Shown here: positions 32,163-39,834 of the stretch, piece by piece
Position numbering within the stretch: position 1 is the first letter of the stretch
How the letters are laid out: each line of letters opens with the position of its first letter
Assembly: GCA_934663595.1 (NCBI GenBank)
Contig: CAKUKM010000003.1
Coordinates: 62,001-126,000 of the forward strand
DNA: 64,000 nucleotides
Source: an uncultured Clostridia bacterium
Lineage (GTDB): Bacteria; Bacillota; Clostridia; Christensenellales; Aristaeellaceae
Direction of reading: 5' to 3'
The notes under the pieces: generated by a model
Seen by the model: the letters and a program-made list of their open reading frames with translations, nothing else
Told to the model about the DNA's origin: nothing
Database searches by the model: none
Made by a program: the position numbers and the translations under genes

Positions 32163-32906
32163 ATGGAGCGCGCGCTGCTGCGTCCGGGCGAGCGGCTGGA
32201 CGATCTGGAAACCAACGGCTTCCGGCTGATTCAGCGTCCGGATGCATTTCGATTCGGCACGGATTCGGTGCTGCTGGCGCATTTCGCCGCGCCGCGCAGG
32301 AATGAGCGCGTCGTCGATCTCGGCTGCGGAACCGGCGCGATTGCGACATTGATGATTGCGCACGGCGAGAATGTGTCCGTCGACGCGGTGGAGCTTCAGC
32401 CGGAGATTGCGGACATGGCGCGCCGAAGCGCGATTCTGAACGGCATTTCCGATCGCCTGAACGTGCTGGAGGGCGATATGCGCGAGATCTGGCGAACGCT
32501 GGGCGCGGGAAAATATGCGCGCGCAGTGTGCAATCCGCCGTATCATCGCTGCGGCGCGGGCTTTCGGAGCGCGAACGCGTCGGCGGCCATTGCGCGGCAG
32601 GAGGGCGAAATCACGATTGAAGAGGTCGCGCAGTCGGCCGCCCGGCTATTGAAAACCGGCGGGCGCTTCTGCGCGGTTTTCCCGGCGAGCCGGGCGCTGG
32701 AGCTGATGCGCGCGATGGAAGAGGCTTCGCTTTCGCCAAAGCGCATTCAGACGGTGCACGGCGTGGCCGGCAGAAGGCCGAAGCTGGTATTGATCGACGC
32801 GGTCAAGGGCGGCGGCGCGGGGCTGGACTGGCTGCCGCCGCTGTTTCTGCAAAACGAGGACGGCACGCCCACCGCGCAATGGAACGAAATCTATCGCAAA
32901 TCATGA
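32163..32906 (+). CDS. TrmN6/YfiC-like SAM-dependent methyltransferase
   Basis: The 247-aa protein has the N-terminal motif RLDDLETNGFRLIQRPDAFRFGTDSVLLAHF, the SAM site VVDLGCGTGAIATLM and catalytic CNPPYHRCG (NPPY), all features of tRNA1(Val) adenine-37 N6-methyltransferase TrmN6 and its relatives. NPPY enzymes methylate exocyclic amino groups of nucleic acids. Its start codon immediately follows the stop of the preceding gene, so it is translationally coupled though functionally unrelated. In many Firmicutes this gene sits next to rsmI; here it does not. Confidence 0.88.
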   Translation: MERALLRPGERLDDLETNGFRLIQRPDAFRFGTDSVLLAHFAAPRRNERVVDLGCGTGAIATLMIAHGENVSVDAVELQPEIADMARRSAILNGISDRLNVLEGDMREIWRTLGAGKYARAVCNPPYHRCGAGFRSANASAAIARQEGEITIEEVAQSAARLLKTGGRFCAVFPASRALELMRAMEEASLSPKRIQTVHGVAGRRPKLVLIDAVKGGGAGLDWLPPLFLQNEDGTPTAQWNEIYRKS

Positions 32907-32963
32907 AAACTTATTGCGGCAAACCCTTGACAAATGCGAATAATTCTCCTACAATGAAAGCAA

Positions 32964-33049
32964 CCGCTGGGGGCGCCGAAAGGCTGAGATGGACGCACGC
33001 GTCCGGTCCCTTGGAACCTGAAGTGGATAATCCCACCGGAGGGAAGCGG
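32964..33049 (+). promoter_or_regulatory. TPP riboswitch aptamer
   Basis: Classical THI-box features in order: P1 CCGCT (32964-32968) / AGCGG (33045-33049), GGGGGCGCC, GGCTGAGA, CCCTTGGAACCTGA, GGATAATCCC and GGAGGGAA. It senses thiamine pyrophosphate and precedes a thiamine-uptake gene. Confidence 0.97.
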
Positions 33050-33083
33050 ATCGCCGATGCAGGAGTGCGTTCGGCTTCCGTTT

Positions 33084-33115
33084 CCCGCATGCAATCATCG
33101 CATGCGGGTTTCTTT
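33084..33115 (+). terminator. Riboswitch-controlled terminator
   Basis: 9-bp perfect stem CCCGCATGC / GCATGCGGG (33084-33092 / 33100-33108) followed by TTTCTTT, 47 nt before thiT. TPP binding should favour termination. Confidence 0.85.
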
Positions 33116-33161
33116 ATGGACATTTTCGTCCACGCGGCAAAAACGAAGGGAGTTTTGTCCG

Positions 33162-33992
33162 ATGAAGAAAGTTGTCTGCCTTGTCCTGATGCTGGTTCTG
33201 GCGCTGCTGCCGATGGCCGTTGCCGAAACCGCGCCCGTCGCGCCCGAAGCGACCGTTGAAGCCGCTAACGAGCTCGAAGCCACCGCCGCTCCCGAAGAGA
33301 CGGAAGCCCCCGCTGAAGAAGAGGCCCCGGAAGAGGAAGAGGAAAGCACCGTGAGCCGCATGTTCGGCGATCTGACCGGCATGCACTGGTACACCGCGGC
33401 GATCGTGGTTGTGCTGCTCGCGATGGGACTGGTCATCAGCCTTTCGAAGAAGAGCAAATGGACGGCGCGCCGCCTGTCCTACGCCGCGATGTGCATCGCG
33501 ATTGCGTTCGTGCTCTCGTGCATTAAGCTGTTCCGCATGCCGCAGGGCGGCTCGGTCACGCCCGCAGCGATGCTGCCGCTGATCATGTTCGCGCTCGCGT
33601 GCGGCCCCGTGCAGGGACTGACCGTCGGCTGCGCGTTCGGCCTGCTGCAGCTGATCGAGGATCCGTATGTGATTCATCCCATCCAGCTGCTTTGCGATTA
33701 CCCGCTCGCGTACGGTGCGATGGCGCTGTGCTGCCTCGCGTGCCTGATTCCGGAGGAGAAGAGCTATTTCCGCCTGCCGGTCGCAGTGCTGCTCGGGTAT
33801 TTCGCGCGCCTCGTGATGGCGGTGATCTCCGGCGTGGTGTTCTTCGCGGAGTACGCGGGCGACCAGAATGCGTTCGTCTATTCCGTAGTGTACAACATCA
33901 GCTATCTCGCGCCCGAAATGGCGATCGCGCTGGTCATCAGCCTGATCCCCGGCATGAACCGGCTGGTAAAGATGATCGAGAAAAAGGCCTGA
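33162..33992 (+). CDS. thiT: Thiamine ECF transporter S component ThiT with extra N-terminal module
   Basis: The C-terminal 180 residues are ThiT-like: RRLSYAAMCIAIAFVLSCIKLFRMPQGGSVTPAAMLPLIMFALACGPVQGLTVGCAFGLLQLI, then YPLAYGAMALCCLACLI and later helices. ThiT binds thiamine and works with the shared EcfAA'T module. This copy is 276 aa, against about 180-200 for the family. Ahead of ThiT are a signal peptide (KKVVCLVLMLVLALLPMAVAE), an acidic Ala/Pro/Glu segment of about 45 residues (EETEAPAEEEAPEEEEE) and an extra helix (WYTAAIVVVLLAMGLVISL). The start at 33162 follows GGGAG. The TPP riboswitch upstream confirms the thiamine role. Confidence 0.93.
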   Translation: MKKVVCLVLMLVLALLPMAVAETAPVAPEATVEAANELEATAAPEETEAPAEEEAPEEEEESTVSRMFGDLTGMHWYTAAIVVVLLAMGLVISLSKKSKWTARRLSYAAMCIAIAFVLSCIKLFRMPQGGSVTPAAMLPLIMFALACGPVQGLTVGCAFGLLQLIEDPYVIHPIQLLCDYPLAYGAMALCCLACLIPEEKSYFRLPVAVLLGYFARLVMAVISGVVFFAEYAGDQNAFVYSVVYNISYLAPEMAIALVISLIPGMNRLVKMIEKKA

Positions 33993-33999
33993 TCGCCCC

Positions 34000-34028
34000 T
34001 TGTAATTCTTAGAAGAATATGTTATGAT
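34000..34028 (+). promoter_or_regulatory. Promoter of the LysR/surE operon
   Basis: TTGTAA (34000-34005), 17 bp, TATGAT (34023-34028). The -10 is part of the terminator hairpin of thiT, so read-through from thiT stops here while new transcripts begin inside the stem. Confidence 0.6.
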
Positions 34029-34064
34029 ATAAGCTGAAACACAATGCTTCGGCTTATATTTTTT
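34027..34064 (+). terminator. thiT terminator
   Basis: 12-bp stem (34027-34038 / 34048-34059, one G-U) followed by TTTTT. Confidence 0.88.
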
Positions 34065-34076
34065 ATGGAGGCAATC

Positions 34077-34979
34077 ATGGTAGACGTGAAGCTCTTTACC
34101 CTGCTCAAGGTCTACGAGACGGGCAACTACACGCGCGCGGCGGAGAAGCTTTCGCTGACGCAGCCGGCCGTGAGTCAGCACATCAAGCAGATCGAGCGGG
34201 AGCTGGGAACCGTGGTGTTCGATCGCTCTGGCGGCAAAATCCGCCCGACGCCCGAGGGAAAGCTCGTAATTCAATATGCGGAGCGCGTGGTTTCGCTGTA
34301 TGAGAATCTGCAGCGCGCGCTGGAGGACAAGCGCAAATCGATCGATCGTCTGCGCGTCGGCATTACGCATACGTCCGAGAGCAACATCGTGACCGAGGTG
34401 CTCGCGCAGTACGCCGAGCAGTTCGAGAACATGAAGATTACGATCCAGACCGATACGATCAACAATCTTTATGAAATGCTGAAGACGTATAAGATCGACA
34501 TCGCTATCGTCGAGGGCGCGGTGGCGGATCCGTCGATCAATTCGGTCATGCTGGATACGGACAGCCTGGTGCTGTGCGTGTCGAACGAGCATCCGCTGGC
34601 GAAGCGCAGTCTGGTGACGATCGACGAGCTGAAAAAGGAAAAGATGATCCTGCGCCTGCCGAGCTCGGGCACGCGCAACCTGTTCGCCGCGCACCTCGAG
34701 AGCCGCAATATGTCGCTGGAGGACTTCAATGTCACGCTCGAGGTCGACAATATCGCGACGATCAAGGATCTCGTGCGCCGCAACTACGGCGTGTCGATTC
34801 TGGCGCGCAGCGCGTGCATGGACGAGCTGAAAAAGGGCAAGATCACCGTTTTGCCGATCGAGAACCTGAGCATGATCCGCGAGGTGAATATACTGTATCA
34901 CCATACGTTCAAGCATGCGGAGATTTTGCAGGATATCGTTCGAATCTACAATGAAACCGAGAAAAAAATGCGGGCGTAA
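34077..34979 (+). CDS. LysR-family transcriptional regulator
   Basis: The 300-aa protein has the N-terminal LysR winged helix (VDVKLFTLLKVYETGNYTRAAEKLSLTQPAVSQHIKQIERELGTVVFDRSGGKIRPTPEGK) and a periplasmic-binding-fold effector domain (LRVGITHTSESNIVTEVLAQYAEQF..). GGAGG precedes the ATG at 34077; the in-frame ATG at 34044 lies in the thiT terminator. It heads a run of five tightly packed genes (surE, CYTH, NTF2-like, DUF4180). LysR regulators usually control a divergent gene, but here the upstream gene is co-directional thiT, so the target and effector are unknown. Confidence 0.92.
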   Translation: MVDVKLFTLLKVYETGNYTRAAEKLSLTQPAVSQHIKQIERELGTVVFDRSGGKIRPTPEGKLVIQYAERVVSLYENLQRALEDKRKSIDRLRVGITHTSESNIVTEVLAQYAEQFENMKITIQTDTINNLYEMLKTYKIDIAIVEGAVADPSINSVMLDTDSLVLCVSNEHPLAKRSLVTIDELKKEKMILRLPSSGTRNLFAAHLESRNMSLEDFNVTLEVDNIATIKDLVRRNYGVSILARSACMDELKKGKITVLPIENLSMIREVNILYHHTFKHAEILQDIVRIYNETEKKMRA

Positions 34980-34991
34980 AGGAGAAAACAC

Positions 34992-35732
34992 ATGCATATC
35001 ATGCTTACCAATGACGACGGCGTTCACGCGCTCGGCATTCGCACGCTTGCGCGCGTGCTTTCGGAGGCGGGACACAGGGTCAGCGTCTGCGCGCCCGATC
35101 GCGAGCGCAGCGCAGCGAGCCATTCGATCACGCTCAGGCGCGCGCTGAATGTGGAAAAGGTGGAATTTCCGGGCGCAGAGATTGCCTATGCGGCGGACGG
35201 TACGCCCGCGGATTGCGCGCGGCTGGGATTGTATCTGATTCCGGACGTCGACCTGGTCATTTCCGGAATCAACAACGGCTCGAACCTCGGCGGCGCGTGC
35301 GTGTATTCGGGAACCGTCGGCGCAGCGATGGAGGCTTCGATGTCGGGCGTGCCCGCGTTGGCCAGCTCGATCGGCGCGTTCGACCATTCGGACTATGTTC
35401 CGGCGGCGAAGATCACGCTCAAGGTGGCCGAATGGATGACGGAGCATCCGCTCGCGCGCGGGGAATTCTACAATCTGAACATTCCGGCGCTGCCGTATGA
35501 AGAGATTCGCGGCGTTATTGCTGCGCCGCTTGCGCCCAATTATCTGGACACCGCCGCCTATAAGCCGACCGAGGACGGCAAATACATGTACACCCACGGC
35601 ATTAACGTGCCGTTTGACGATCCGGAATGCGACGTGCTGCGCATGAAGGAGGGCTATGCGCCGCTGACGAAGCTCACATGGGACATGCGCCTGAACGCGC
35701 CGCACCCGGACGTATCGGCAATCAGACTGTGA
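34992..35732 (+). CDS. surE: 5'/3'-nucleotidase SurE
   Basis: The 246-aa protein shows the SurE signature at the N-terminus (MHIMLTNDDGVHALGIRTLARVLSEAGHRVSVCAPDRERSAASHSITL), with the metal-binding DD and the Asn/Ser residues, followed by DLVISGINNGSNLGGACVYSGTVGAAMEA. SurE removes phosphate from nucleoside monophosphates and is associated with stationary-phase survival. It follows the LysR gene by 12 nt with GGAG before the ATG. Length is normal. Confidence 0.96.
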   Translation: MHIMLTNDDGVHALGIRTLARVLSEAGHRVSVCAPDRERSAASHSITLRRALNVEKVEFPGAEIAYAADGTPADCARLGLYLIPDVDLVISGINNGSNLGGACVYSGTVGAAMEASMSGVPALASSIGAFDHSDYVPAAKITLKVAEWMTEHPLARGEFYNLNIPALPYEEIRGVIAAPLAPNYLDTAAYKPTEDGKYMYTHGINVPFDDPECDVLRMKEGYAPLTKLTWDMRLNAPHPDVSAIRL

Positions 35733-35741
35733 GGGCGAAGC

Positions 35742-36245
35742 ATGGCGCACTATGAAACCGAGCGGAAATACCTGATCGACCGGCCGGACGAGGGGAAACT
35801 GGCGCGCCGGCCGGGCTGCGCGGTCTGGGAGATCGAGCAGATTTACCTGCTTTCCGCGCCGGGTGAGACGCGCCGCATTCGCCGCGTGATCGAAAACGGG
35901 CAAACGCGCTATTATCAGACGACCAAGCGCAGGGTTTCGTCCGCGACGGCCGAGGAACGCGAAGCGCAGATCGAGCGGGACGAGTACGAGCGCCTGCGCG
36001 CGCAGCGGGATCCGTCGCTTCAGACGATTCTGAAGCGGCGCTATCGCATTCCGTTCGCCGGCCATTGCCTCGAGATCGACGTTTACCCGTTCTGGCAGCG
36101 CCAAGCGGTGCTGGAAATCGAGCTGGAGAGCGAAGCGGAAGCGGCGCGGATTCCCGACTGGCTGCGCGTTCGCCGCGAGGTAACGAGCGAAAAGAAATAC
36201 AAAAACGTCGCCCTCGCGCGGGAAATTCCGGAGGAGGACGCATGA
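35742..36245 (+). CDS. CYTH-domain (triphosphate tunnel metalloenzyme) protein
   Basis: The 167-aa protein begins with the CYTH hallmark HYETERKYLID (ExExK-type), followed by alternating basic and acidic strands lining the tunnel (TRRIRRVIENGQTRYYQTTKRRV, EREAQIERDEYERL, TILKRRYRIPFAGHCLEIDVYP, AVLEIELESE). Family members hydrolyse inorganic or organic triphosphates, and a few are adenylate cyclases. The substrate here is unknown. It is 9 nt after surE and overlaps the next gene by 4 nt. Confidence 0.9.
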   Translation: MAHYETERKYLIDRPDEGKLARRPGCAVWEIEQIYLLSAPGETRRIRRVIENGQTRYYQTTKRRVSSATAEEREAQIERDEYERLRAQRDPSLQTILKRRYRIPFAGHCLEIDVYPFWQRQAVLEIELESEAEAARIPDWLRVRREVTSEKKYKNVALAREIPEEDA

Positions 36246-36622
36246 TCGATCTGAGCGCCTATTGGCGAGCCGTGTTGAATCAGGATGCGGAAGCGATGCG
36301 CGGCTTTCTCTGTGAAGACACCTCTGTTCGCTGGCACAATACGAATGAAGAATTCACGCGCGAGGAATTCATTCGCGCGAATTGCGAATATCCCGGCCGT
36401 TGGTCGGGCAAGATGGAGCGCGCGGAAGTCGCGGAGGACGTGATCGTTTGCGCGGTGCATGTGCATGGGCCGGGCGGCGCGCCGTCGTTTCATTGCGCGT
36501 CGTTTCTCCGGCTGAACGGCGATAGGATTGCTGAGATCGACGAATATTGGGGCGACGACGGCGAAGTACCTGAATGGAGGAAGAAAATGCGAATCGGAAG
36601 GCCGATTTGCGGGAAAAAATGA
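36242..36622 (+). CDS. NTF2-like/SnoaL-like fold protein
   Basis: The 126-aa product has the features of an NTF2-like alpha+beta barrel: IDLSAYWRAVLNQDAEAMRGFLCEDTSVRWHNTNEEFTREEFIRAN, then beta strands VIVCAVHVHGPGGAPSFHCASFLRLNGDRIAEIDEYWGDDGEVPEW. Such proteins are often small-molecule binders or isomerases, and no catalytic role can be assigned. The ATG at 36242 overlaps the CYTH stop (ATGA), and its own stop overlaps the DUF4180 start, so three genes are chained translationally. Confidence 0.8.
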   Translation: MIDLSAYWRAVLNQDAEAMRGFLCEDTSVRWHNTNEEFTREEFIRANCEYPGRWSGKMERAEVAEDVIVCAVHVHGPGGAPSFHCASFLRLNGDRIAEIDEYWGDDGEVPEWRKKMRIGRPICGKK

Positions 36623-36972
36623 AAATGGAAGGCATTCGGAATATAGCGGTCATTACCGGAAACGATGCGATTGCGAACGCGGACGCGCTGCTGGATCTGG
36701 CGATGAGCGCGCGCTATGAAACCGGCGCGGATCGGCTGGCGATCGAAAAGAGCATGCTCGCGAACGATTTTTTCATTCTGAGCACGCGATTTGCGGGCGA
36801 GGCGCTGCAGAAGCTGATCAATTATCGCTTCAAAATCGCTGTTTTCGGCGATTACAGCCATTACACCAGCAAACCGCTGAAGGATTTCATGCGCGAATCC
36901 AATCGCGGGCGCGATGTATTTTTTGTCGCGACGCAAGAAGAAGCGATCGAAAGGCTCGAAGGAGCCGAATAG
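36619..36972 (+). CDS. DUF4180 protein
   Basis: The 117-aa product matches the DUF4180 pattern: IAVITGNDAIANADALLDLAMSARYETGADRLAIEKSMLANDFFILSTRFAGEALQKLINYRFKIAVFGDYSHYTSKPLKDFMRESNRGRDVFFVATQEEAIERL. Members resemble STAS-like or alpha/beta folds and have no known function. The start at 36619 (MKMEG) overlaps the previous stop; an in-frame ATG at 36574 exists but lies within the upstream gene and is less likely. It is the last gene of the surE run. A hairpin starts 3 nt after its stop. Confidence 0.82.
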   Translation: MKMEGIRNIAVITGNDAIANADALLDLAMSARYETGADRLAIEKSMLANDFFILSTRFAGEALQKLINYRFKIAVFGDYSHYTSKPLKDFMRESNRGRDVFFVATQEEAIERLEGAE

Positions 36973-36974
36973 AA

Positions 36975-37222
36975 AAGGGCGAGTTTTACTCGCCCTTCAG
37001 ACCGCTGCCAAACGCCGCAACCGCAGAAATTTCCCGAACAACTTCTGGCGAAGTTGAAATTTCTGCTTACTGCGTCAACAAGGACTGCAAAATCGGTTAC
37101 ATACGTTTATGTGTATGCGCCCGCTTTTGCAGTCCTTGTTTCCTTGTCTTGCGACGTTTTTCAGGGACTGACAGGATGTTGACCCTGTCAACATCCTGAG
37201 GGCGAGTTTTACTCGCCCTTTT
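36975..37222. repeat. Palindrome-rich element flanked by two copies of one terminator hairpin
   Basis: Two identical 21-nt hairpin sequences (36977-36997 and 37200-37220, each GGGCGAGT / ACTCGCCC with a 3-nt loop) flank about 200 bp holding three further inverted repeats. They are 37023-37033 / 37056-37066 with an inner stem 37040-37045 / 37050-37055, a perfect 16-bp pair 37077-37092 / 37125-37140, and a perfect 12-bp pair 37172-37183 / 37187-37198. No ORF fits. It sits between the convergent DUF4180 and AraC genes, and the right-hand copy contains the AraC stop codon. It may be a miniature mobile or repetitive element that duplicated a bidirectional terminator. Confidence 0.7.
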
Positions 37223-38036
37223 TGCGTCTCTCGCGCTCGCGATAGGCGTTCGGCGTGGTGCGCAGGGAATCGTGAAAGACCTCGCACAGCCGCGAAACCG
37301 ATGAAAAGCCCGAGGACAGCGCCGTTTCGGTCAGCGAAAGCTCCGTGCCGCTCAAAAGCCGCTTTGCGTGCGACAGGCGCAGCTCCTGAAGCAGCGATTG
37401 CGGCGAGCGGCCCGCGTGCGCCTTGAACACGCGAAACAGCTGCGATCGGCTCAAACCTACAAACGATGCAACATCTTCGATATGGTAATCCGCGCGCTGA
37501 TAATTGGCGTTCAGCGCCCAGAGCGCGCGCTGATAGCTGTCCGTGCCCGCGGAGGACGAGCGCTGCGGCGACGCGTCGAACCGGCCCTGGGCGATATAGG
37601 CCATCAGCCGCAGCAGCCCGCCGATTGCCGCGGACTGGCTGCTTTGAAGCAGAGACATGTCGTCGTAAATCGAATAGGCGATTTTCAGCGCTGTTTCGGC
37701 ATATTTGCCCAGATCAAACACCGGGTTTTCCGGCGAAAGCCCTGCGGATCGCGCGAGCGCACCTGCCTGCGCGCCGGTAAAGCCCACCCACACGTAGTCC
37801 CACGGCGCGGCGGCGTCGGCGGTATAGACGGTGACGTCGTCCGGAAAGATCATGAAGCCCTGCGAAGCATGAATCTCATAGCGCTTCGCGCCATTGTCAA
37901 ATACGCCGCAGCCGGACGCCGCGATGTGCATCAGATGATAGCCGCGCATTACCGGCCCATAGCGGTGCAGCGGCTCGCACGCCTCGCGCCCGCAATCCTT
38001 GATATACAGTTCGCGCTCGAACGCCTGAAAGCTCAT
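37209..38036 (-). CDS. AraC-family transcriptional regulator
   Basis: The 275-aa protein has an N-terminal cupin-like sensor domain (GPVMRGYHLMHIAASGCGVFDNGAKRYEIHASQGFMIFPDDVTVYTADAAAPWDYVWVGF) and a C-terminal double HTH (YHIEDVASFVGLSRSQLFRVFKAHAGRSPQSLLQELRLSHAKRLLSGTELSLTETALSSGFSSVSRLCEVFHDSL). This is the layout of sugar-responsive AraC regulators. I take MSFQ at 38036 as the start (GGAGGG 6 nt upstream); two Met codons lie slightly upstream. It is divergent from the GH4 glycosidase gene (118 bp apart), which it very likely controls. The stop codon lies inside a terminator hairpin. Confidence 0.92.
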   Translation of the reverse strand: MSFQAFERELYIKDCGREACEPLHRYGPVMRGYHLMHIAASGCGVFDNGAKRYEIHASQGFMIFPDDVTVYTADAAAPWDYVWVGFTGAQAGALARSAGLSPENPVFDLGKYAETALKIAYSIYDDMSLLQSSQSAAIGGLLRLMAYIAQGRFDASPQRSSSAGTDSYQRALWALNANYQRADYHIEDVASFVGLSRSQLFRVFKAHAGRSPQSLLQELRLSHAKRLLSGTELSLTETALSSGFSSVSRLCEVFHDSLRTTPNAYRERERRKKGE

Positions 38037-38054
38037 AGGCATCCCTCCGATAGA

Positions 38055-38084
38055 ATGATACAACATTTTCCGTATGGAATGCAA
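38055..38084 (-). promoter_or_regulatory. AraC-gene promoter
   Basis: Minus strand TTGCAT (38079-38084), 18 bp, TATCAT (38055-38060). Confidence 0.5.
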
Positions 38085-38094
38085 CAGTTCGCGC

Positions 38095-38124
38095 TTGATG
38101 AAGCCCGGAAAAGTATGTTAAAAT
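38095..38124 (+). promoter_or_regulatory. GH4-gene promoter
   Basis: TTGATG (38095-38100), 18 bp, TAAAAT (38119-38124). The -35 is 10 bp from the divergent AraC promoter, so one bound AraC dimer could influence both. Confidence 0.55.
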
Positions 38125-38154
38125 AAGGCATCGATATGAAGGAGGAATTCACTC

Positions 38155-39582
38155 ATGCCGAAAATTACCTTTATGGGCGCCGGTTCTACCGTGTTTGCCA
38201 AAAATGTTCTGGGCGACAGCATGATGACGCCCGCTCTCGAGGAGAGCACCATTGCGATTTACGACATCGACGCGACCCGCCTGAACGAGTCCGCCATGAT
38301 GCTCGAGGCGATCAACCGCAACAACGGCTCCAAGGCGCACATCGTCAAGTATCTGGGCGTGGAGAACCGCAAGGATGCGCTGCGCGGCGCGAATTACGTC
38401 GTCAACGCCATTCAGGTCGGCGGCTATGATCCCTGCACGATCACCGACTTTGAAATCCCGAAGAAGTACGGCCTGAAGCAGACCATCGCCGATACGCTGG
38501 GCGTGGGCGGCGTGTTCCGCGCGCTGCGCACCATCCCCGTTATGCTCGATTTCGCGCGCGACATGGAAGAGGTTTGCCCGAACGCGTGGCTGCTGAACTA
38601 CACCAACCCCATGGCGATGCTGACCGGCGCGATGCTGCGCCTGACCAACATCAAGACCGTCGGCCTCTGCCACAGCGTTCAGGTCTGCGCGTCCACGCTG
38701 CTCAATGAGCTCGGCATGGGCTACGACGACAAGGTGCAGTGGAAGATCGCCGGCATCAACCATCAGGCGTGGCTGCTCGAGTGCACCCGCGACGGCGTGG
38801 ATCTCTATCCGGAAATCAAGCGCCGCGCGCTTCTGTACAACGAGGGCAAGCTCGATATCGGCACGTTTGAGGAGCGCGTGAAGATGCTCTGCGGCGATCA
38901 TCAGCCGGATCAGTATCACCTCGACCGCCTGCGCAAGGAATACGACCTCTATAAGGAAAAGGGCCTGCATGGCGACATGGTGCGCCTCGAGCTGATGCGC
39001 CGCTTCGGCTATTACATCACCGAGTCCAGCGAGCACAACGCCGAATACACGCCCTATTTCATCAAGGATCGCTATCCGCAGTTCATCGAGAAGTACAATA
39101 TCCCGCTCGACGAATATCCGCGCCGCTGCATCCATCAGATTGAGGACTGGAAGAAGCGCGGCCATGAGCTGACGCAGAATCCGCTGCTCAGCCATACCCG
39201 CAGCCGCGAATACGCCAGCTACATCATGGAGGCGATGGAGACCGGCAACCCGATCATGATCGGCGGCAACGTGCTCAATCGCGGTCTGATCACGAATCTG
39301 CCCAGCAACGCGTGCGTCGAGGTTCCGTGCCTCGTCGATCGCAACGGCGTGCAGCCGACCGTCGTCGGCGATCTGCCGGAGCAGTGCGCCGCGCTGAACC
39401 GCACGAACATCAACGTGCAGCTGCTGGCGATCGAAGCCGCGCGCACGCTGAAGAAGGACTACATCTATCAGGCCGTCATGCTCGATCCGCATGCGTCCAG
39501 CGAGCTTTCGATGGACGATATCGTCGCGATGTGCGATGAGATGATCGAGGCCCACGGCGACTGGATGCCGAAGTACCATTGA
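38155..39582 (+). CDS. Glycoside hydrolase family 4 (alpha-galactosidase-like)
   Basis: The 475-aa protein has the GH4 NAD-binding N-terminus (KITFMGAGSTVFAKNVLGD) and the metal and substrate motifs LNYTNPMAM, GLCHSVQ (Cys and His ligands) and AGINHQAW. GH4 enzymes use NAD+, a divalent metal and a redox elimination mechanism. The CHSV form and length point to the alpha-galactosidase (MelA)/galacturonidase branch rather than phospho-glycosidases. No signal peptide, so it is cytoplasmic. Divergent AraC control and a strong terminator make it a single-gene sugar unit. GGAGG precedes the ATG. Confidence 0.9.
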   Translation: MPKITFMGAGSTVFAKNVLGDSMMTPALEESTIAIYDIDATRLNESAMMLEAINRNNGSKAHIVKYLGVENRKDALRGANYVVNAIQVGGYDPCTITDFEIPKKYGLKQTIADTLGVGGVFRALRTIPVMLDFARDMEEVCPNAWLLNYTNPMAMLTGAMLRLTNIKTVGLCHSVQVCASTLLNELGMGYDDKVQWKIAGINHQAWLLECTRDGVDLYPEIKRRALLYNEGKLDIGTFEERVKMLCGDHQPDQYHLDRLRKEYDLYKEKGLHGDMVRLELMRRFGYYITESSEHNAEYTPYFIKDRYPQFIEKYNIPLDEYPRRCIHQIEDWKKRGHELTQNPLLSHTRSREYASYIMEAMETGNPIMIGGNVLNRGLITNLPSNACVEVPCLVDRNGVQPTVVGDLPEQCAALNRTNINVQLLAIEAARTLKKDYIYQAVMLDPHASSELSMDDIVAMCDEMIEAHGDWMPKYH

Positions 39583-39607
39583 TCCATTTGAAAAAATGAA
39601 TCCCAAG

Positions 39608-39637
39608 CGCCCCGTTCCGGCTGAACGGGGCGTTTTT
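39608..39637 (+). terminator. GH4-gene terminator
   Basis: 10-bp perfect stem CGCCCCGTTC / GAACGGGGCG followed by TTTTT. The next 137 bp up to the TRAP promoter are A/T-rich (AATGCAA(A/G)AAT-type motif twice) and hold no recognisable gene. Confidence 0.9.
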
Positions 39638-39774
39638 GCAGCTTTTATACGCAAAACTTGCAAAACGGGCGCTCAAACCCGCATTAACAATTCTGAAAAA
39701 ATGCAAAAATACGTTAAAATCGATGAATGTGCGATAAAAATGCAAGAATTAACATTTGAAGGTGAAGAATTTAC

Positions 39775-39803
39775 TTGCCAAATGGAAGAAGATGATGTAT
39801 ACT
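39775..39803 (+). promoter_or_regulatory. Promoter of the TAXI-TRAP operon
   Basis: TTGCCA (39775-39780), 17 bp, TATACT (39798-39803). Confidence 0.7.
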
Positions 39804-39834
39804 GTCAACCATAAAAGAAACGGAGGTCAAAACG

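Noticed and set aside
32879..33259. A 126-codon ORF across the TPP riboswitch
   Set aside because: It overlaps the aptamer and terminator and shares no family likeness.
39596..39814. A 72-codon ORF after the GH4 gene
   Set aside because: It starts in the GH4 terminator and runs through the TRAP promoter, so it is not a gene.
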